Source: Mesorhizobium loti
GTDB taxonomy: Bacteria > Pseudomonadota > Alphaproteobacteria > Rhizobiales > Rhizobiaceae
Direction of reading: 5' to 3'
Length of the DNA: 64,000 nucleotides
NCBI RefSeq assembly: GCF_002858745.1
Contig: NZ_PJRO01000004.1
Location: 1-64,000, forward strand
Of the stretch, positions 61,620 through 64,000 are shown piece after piece; the first letter of the stretch is position 1; every line of letters starts with the position of its first letter. The position numbers and the translations under genes were made by a program. The notes under the pieces were generated by a model. The model was given only the letters and a program-made list of their open reading frames with translations, made no database searches and was not told the origin of the DNA.

Positions 61620-63016
61620 AGGCCCAGCCGTTGCCTGATCGCGGCGATGGGGCGGCGGAACAGGTAATAGGCGAGTGGCACCTTGTCGCCGGAAACCTGC
61701 GCAGTGCCGCGAATGCCAAGCCGGAGCTTGTCTGGCTTTTCCTCAATTGTCGCATAGATCCGGTAGGCAAGCACATTGCCTTCGATCAACTGCGCTTCAT
61801 AGGACGCCGTGCGCACATGCGCGGTCAAGGGCCGTAGCGGATCGGAATCCAGAAATGCACGCACTTTTGCGCCCGGCGTGACCGCGACCGCATCGGCGAC
61901 CGGCACGTCGATACGGATCTGGACGTTGTCGGGATTGGCGATCTCCATGATACGCTCTCCCGTCGTTACCGGGCGGCCGATCCAATCGCGTTTGTCCGTG
62001 AAAATGGCCACGCCCGGGATGGGGGCTGTCACCAGGCTGCGCTGGAGAAGGTCCGACGCATAGTCCCTCTTGGCCGTGGCGAGCGACAGCTCGGTACGCG
62101 TCACGGCCAGGTCGCCACGCGATTTGGGATCGGCGATGGCGGCCTGGGAAACCTGCTTGAGTTTGGCCTCCGCAACCATCACGTCCTGTTCGGCAACAGC
62201 GAGCTCGTTGCGCAGGGCGGTATCCGACATGCGAAAAAGCAGCTGGCCTTGCTGGACGCTGGCGTTGGGGTCGACCGTGATCGCCTCGACGACACCGTCG
62301 ATCGGGGCCGCCACGACCCGCGGCTCGACAGGCGCGACTTCCGCTGGTGCGAGAACCGTCAGCGGTACCGGAATGAACCCCGCAGCGACGAGCATCAAGG
62401 CTGCTGCTGCAAGCCATGGCTTGATCGAGACGCGCCGGCGGAGCCGGCGTTCACCGGTCAGTGCCGTCCATGCGTGGGCATAGGTGTCGGCCAACCGGGC
62501 GGCCACCACCAGATCGCCTTCGTTCCAAGGCACTTCGCGCGCCAGCAGCATGCCACCGAACACGCGGCCGGTTCGCAACCTGAACGGCAACCAGAGTAGG
62601 AAACGATAGGGATAGGCCTTGTGCTCTTCGTCGCCGGGCGGACAATAGGCCGGCAGGACGAATTCGCGCTTGCCATCGAGACCGGCATCGGCTTCCAGAG
62701 CCAGGGTAACGGTTTCGATCCAGCGGATGCGCGGTGAATCCCGTTCGACTTTTCCGATCGAGGAAACGGCCTCGACACGGTGCCGCGTTCCTTTGGCCCT
62801 AAAAACAAAGATTTGCCGTGCCCGCGTGAGCCTGAGCGTGTCGTTGGCGATCAGAAAGACCAGCTCGCCGACCGTTTCGCAGCGCCTGGCGTCGGCTTCG
62901 ATCTTCAAAAGCAGGTCAAATGCCTGCTGGTTCTGCGGTTGCGGCGGGTTTGATGCGGCCTTGGTCTGGATCAAGGCCGGTCCGGTCAGATTGCGCTGGA
63001 CGTTTTTCTCAGCCAT
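61616..63016 (-). CDS. GAF-like/HlyD periplasmic-adaptor protein
   Basis: A 466-residue membrane adaptor. Residues about 32-190 are GAF-like (AFDLLLKIEADARRCETVGELVFLIANDTLRLTRARQIFVF), followed by a basic stretch, a single transmembrane helix (201-219) and an HlyD-like domain (APIDGVVEAITVDPNASVQQGQLLF, coiled-coil hairpin, VTTGERIMEIANPDNVQIRIDVPVADAVAVTPG). HlyD proteins link inner-membrane and outer-membrane export components. A cytoplasmic sensory-type domain on an adaptor is uncommon. It overlaps the M50 gene's start and the upstream HlyD gene's end by a few bases, so the three genes are translationally coupled. Confidence 0.85.
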   Translation of the reverse strand: MAEKNVQRNLTGPALIQTKAASNPPQPQNQQAFDLLLKIEADARRCETVGELVFLIANDTLRLTRARQIFVFRAKGTRHRVEAVSSIGKVERDSPRIRWIETVTLALEADAGLDGKREFVLPAYCPPGDEEHKAYPYRFLLWLPFRLRTGRVFGGMLLAREVPWNEGDLVVAARLADTYAHAWTALTGERRLRRRVSIKPWLAAAALMLVAAGFIPVPLTVLAPAEVAPVEPRVVAAPIDGVVEAITVDPNASVQQGQLLFRMSDTALRNELAVAEQDVMVAEAKLKQVSQAAIADPKSRGDLAVTRTELSLATAKRDYASDLLQRSLVTAPIPGVAIFTDKRDWIGRPVTTGERIMEIANPDNVQIRIDVPVADAVAVTPGAKVRAFLDSDPLRPLTAHVRTASYEAQLIEGNVLAYRIYATIEEKPDKLRLGIRGTAQVSGDKVPLAYYLFRRPIAAIRQRLGL

Positions 63017-63755
63017 CGGGAGCCTTGAAGCTTGCCGGGCCGCTCATTCCGGGCAAAACACCAGCCGGCTCGCCGGTAAAACGGCCGATGACTTTCACTG
63101 TCTGGCTGACGGGATCGACCACCGCCGAAACCCGCTGGACCTCGGCCGGCAGAACCTGACCTGTTTCCTCGATCTTGAGTTCGAAACCGACGCCCGGCTT
63201 CAGCCATTTGAGCCATTGTGACGGCAGCAGGATCTCGATTTCCAACTGTGACTGACCGACGATCTGCATGATGGGCTGGGTGCGGTCGGGTATTTCGTAG
63301 GCATGCGCCCGCATGACGGCGACGCGGCCATCGAATGGCGCCTTGATGGTGCAGCGGGAGAACTTGCTCCGATAGGCTTCCAGTGCGGCAGAGGCCTGAT
63401 CCGCCTTGGCCTTCGACAGCGCCACTTCGAACTTGCCGGCAGCATTCAGCTTGGCCAGCCGGGCGTTGTTTTCATAGGTGATCTGTTCGGCCCTGAGTTG
63501 CGCTTCGGCTGATTTCATTTCGGCGGCGAGGTCGCCGCAGTCGAAGGTGGCGAGGATGTCACCGCGCTTGAAGGCCTGCCCTTCGCGAAACGGCAACGTC
63601 TCGACCCGAAAACCAAGATCCGTGGATATCCAGGCTTCATCGATCGAACGCACGATCCCGCGAGACGAGGTTTCTTCGCCCTGGGAAAGGGTCGGCAGGG
63701 CAAGCATAAAACCTGCAACCAGCGTTAGGATGCGGGCGCAACGTGATGCAAGCAT
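63009..63755 (-). CDS. HlyD-like periplasmic protein
   Basis: A 248-residue secreted protein of the HlyD/RND-adaptor type. The signal peptide is residues 1-26 (CARILTLVAGFMLALPTLSQGEE). It has the lipoyl-like motif TLPFREGQAFKRGDILATFDCGDLAAEMKSAEAQLRAEQITY, a coiled-coil hairpin about 65-120, and CTIKAPFDGRVAVMRAHAYEI, but it is shorter than full adaptors. I use the ATG at 63755, 9 bases after GGAGGAGG; a TTG two codons upstream is possible. It is the first gene of the three-gene unit, with an 8-base overlap with the next, and is separated from the edge gene by a repeat. Confidence 0.85.
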   Translation of the reverse strand: MLASRCARILTLVAGFMLALPTLSQGEETSSRGIVRSIDEAWISTDLGFRVETLPFREGQAFKRGDILATFDCGDLAAEMKSAEAQLRAEQITYENNARLAKLNAAGKFEVALSKAKADQASAALEAYRSKFSRCTIKAPFDGRVAVMRAHAYEIPDRTQPIMQIVGQSQLEIEILLPSQWLKWLKPGVGFELKIEETGQVLPAEVQRVSAVVDPVSQTVKVIGRFTGEPAGVLPGMSGPASFKAPDG

Positions 63756-63796
63756 CGACAAGCTCCTCCTCCGGTTCTTGCCATCCGGCGCTACCA

Positions 63797-63897
63797 GCGC
63801 ATCGGCCCGAAAATCGGAATCGATTTTCGGAAAAGCACGAAGCGTCGATTCAACGTGTTAGCGCGTCCTTGCGCATCCATTCGGACGCGCGGTGCTA
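63797..63897. repeat. Intergenic palindromic repeat, family B
   Basis: A roughly 100-base element that contains two dyads: CCGAAAATCG-4-CGATTTTCGG (63807-63830) and GCGCGTCC-14-GGACGCGC (63861-63890). It ends GGTGCTAC, whose CTA is the stop codon of the partial minus-strand gene at the window edge. The form (two stacked dyads, ending CTAG-like) resembles the intergenic repeats common in rhizobial genomes; it is unrelated to family A in sequence. Confidence 0.75.
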
Positions 63898-64000
63898 CTG
63901 CAGGCCGGCGACCTCCAGCCTGGCCTTGGTTCCCTCCTGGGTCCACATGCCTTTGAGTTTTTCCGCTATGACGGCAACGCTTGCATTGGTGTTCAAATCC
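63895..64000 (-). CDS. Unidentified protein, C-terminal fragment
   Basis: An open minus-strand frame enters from the right edge and stops at 63895-63897. About 34 residues are visible, ending AEKLKGMWTQEGTKARLEVAGLQ, amphipathic and without a motif I recognise. It is upstream of the HlyD-HlyD-M50 genes on the same strand and may belong to the same locus, although a 140-base gap filled by a family B repeat separates them. Coding is supported by the codon bias and the absence of stops. Confidence 0.55.
   Translation of the reverse strand, partial: DLNTNASVAVIAEKLKGMWTQEGTKARLEVAGLQ

Noticed and set aside
1-64000. tRNA, rRNA, CRISPR arrays, insertion sequences and phage genes
   Set aside because: I scanned for cloverleaf-like sequences, spaced direct repeats and transposase motifs and saw none; repeats found are short palindromic intergenic elements.

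Overview
The window is about 64 kb of dense, GC-rich alphaproteobacterial DNA. Gene families, the abundance of ABC importers, LysR/LacI/MocR regulators, and two kinds of intergenic palindromic repeat all point to a rhizobial genome, most likely Mesorhizobium or a close relative (inference from gene content and repeat style; no rRNA or marker gene is present). I see no tRNA, rRNA, CRISPR array, transposase or phage gene. It reads as a catabolic accessory region: six complete or nearly complete ABC importers, each beside its own regulator and enzymes.

Layout. (1) 1-902: the tail of a receiver-domain protein and a NarL-type response regulator. (2) 1113-7119: a LacI-type repressor divergent from a YtfQRT-YjfF-like sugar importer, with matching AT-rich repeats in both promoters and a strong terminator hairpin between the binding-protein and ATPase genes. 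(3) 7144-18119: a luciferase-like oxidoreductase, a cupin and a MocR regulator, then an operon SDR / BMP-type binding protein / ATPase / two permeases / Tm-1-like ATP-binding protein (UPF0261) / PEP-hydrolase-like TIM barrel / SRPBCC protein. The same palindrome, CCACTT-N6-AAGTGG, stands at both promoter regions, so this looks like one MocR regulon for an uncharacterised substrate. (4) 18183-24972 (minus strand): GMC oxidoreductase and a spermidine/putrescine-type importer, preceded by a branched-chain amino-acid-type binding protein. (5) 25272-34090: livHMGF, a flavin monooxygenase-like protein, RidA, DUF1028, aldehyde dehydrogenase and a LysR regulator. (6) 34095-42374: ArgE-like deacylase, a trimethylamine/dimethylamine dehydrogenase-family flavoprotein, a class III aminotransferase, an NTF2-like protein, an alpha/beta hydrolase and two LysR regulators. 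(7) 42392-50102: a peptide/nickel-type importer with a tandem DUF427 protein and an NtaA/SnaA/DszA-type monooxygenase; its fused double ATPase is on the divergent strand. (8) 50124-59403: a LysR regulator divergent from an operon of M17 aminopeptidase, proline-iminopeptidase-like hydrolase and a five-gene peptide importer, which looks like a peptide uptake-and-digestion unit. (9) 59505-64000 (minus strand): a membrane M50-protease/HlyD fusion, a GAF-like/HlyD protein and a small HlyD-like secreted adaptor, with an unidentified gene entering from the right edge; probably an export or envelope system.

The best candidates for new biology are the MocR-controlled Tm-1-like/TIM-barrel pathway, the M50-HlyD-HlyD system, and repeat elements whose terminal CTAG-like ends supply the stop codons of neighbouring genes. 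Start codons were chosen by Shine-Dalgarno position and family alignment, so several genes are shorter than their longest open frame.
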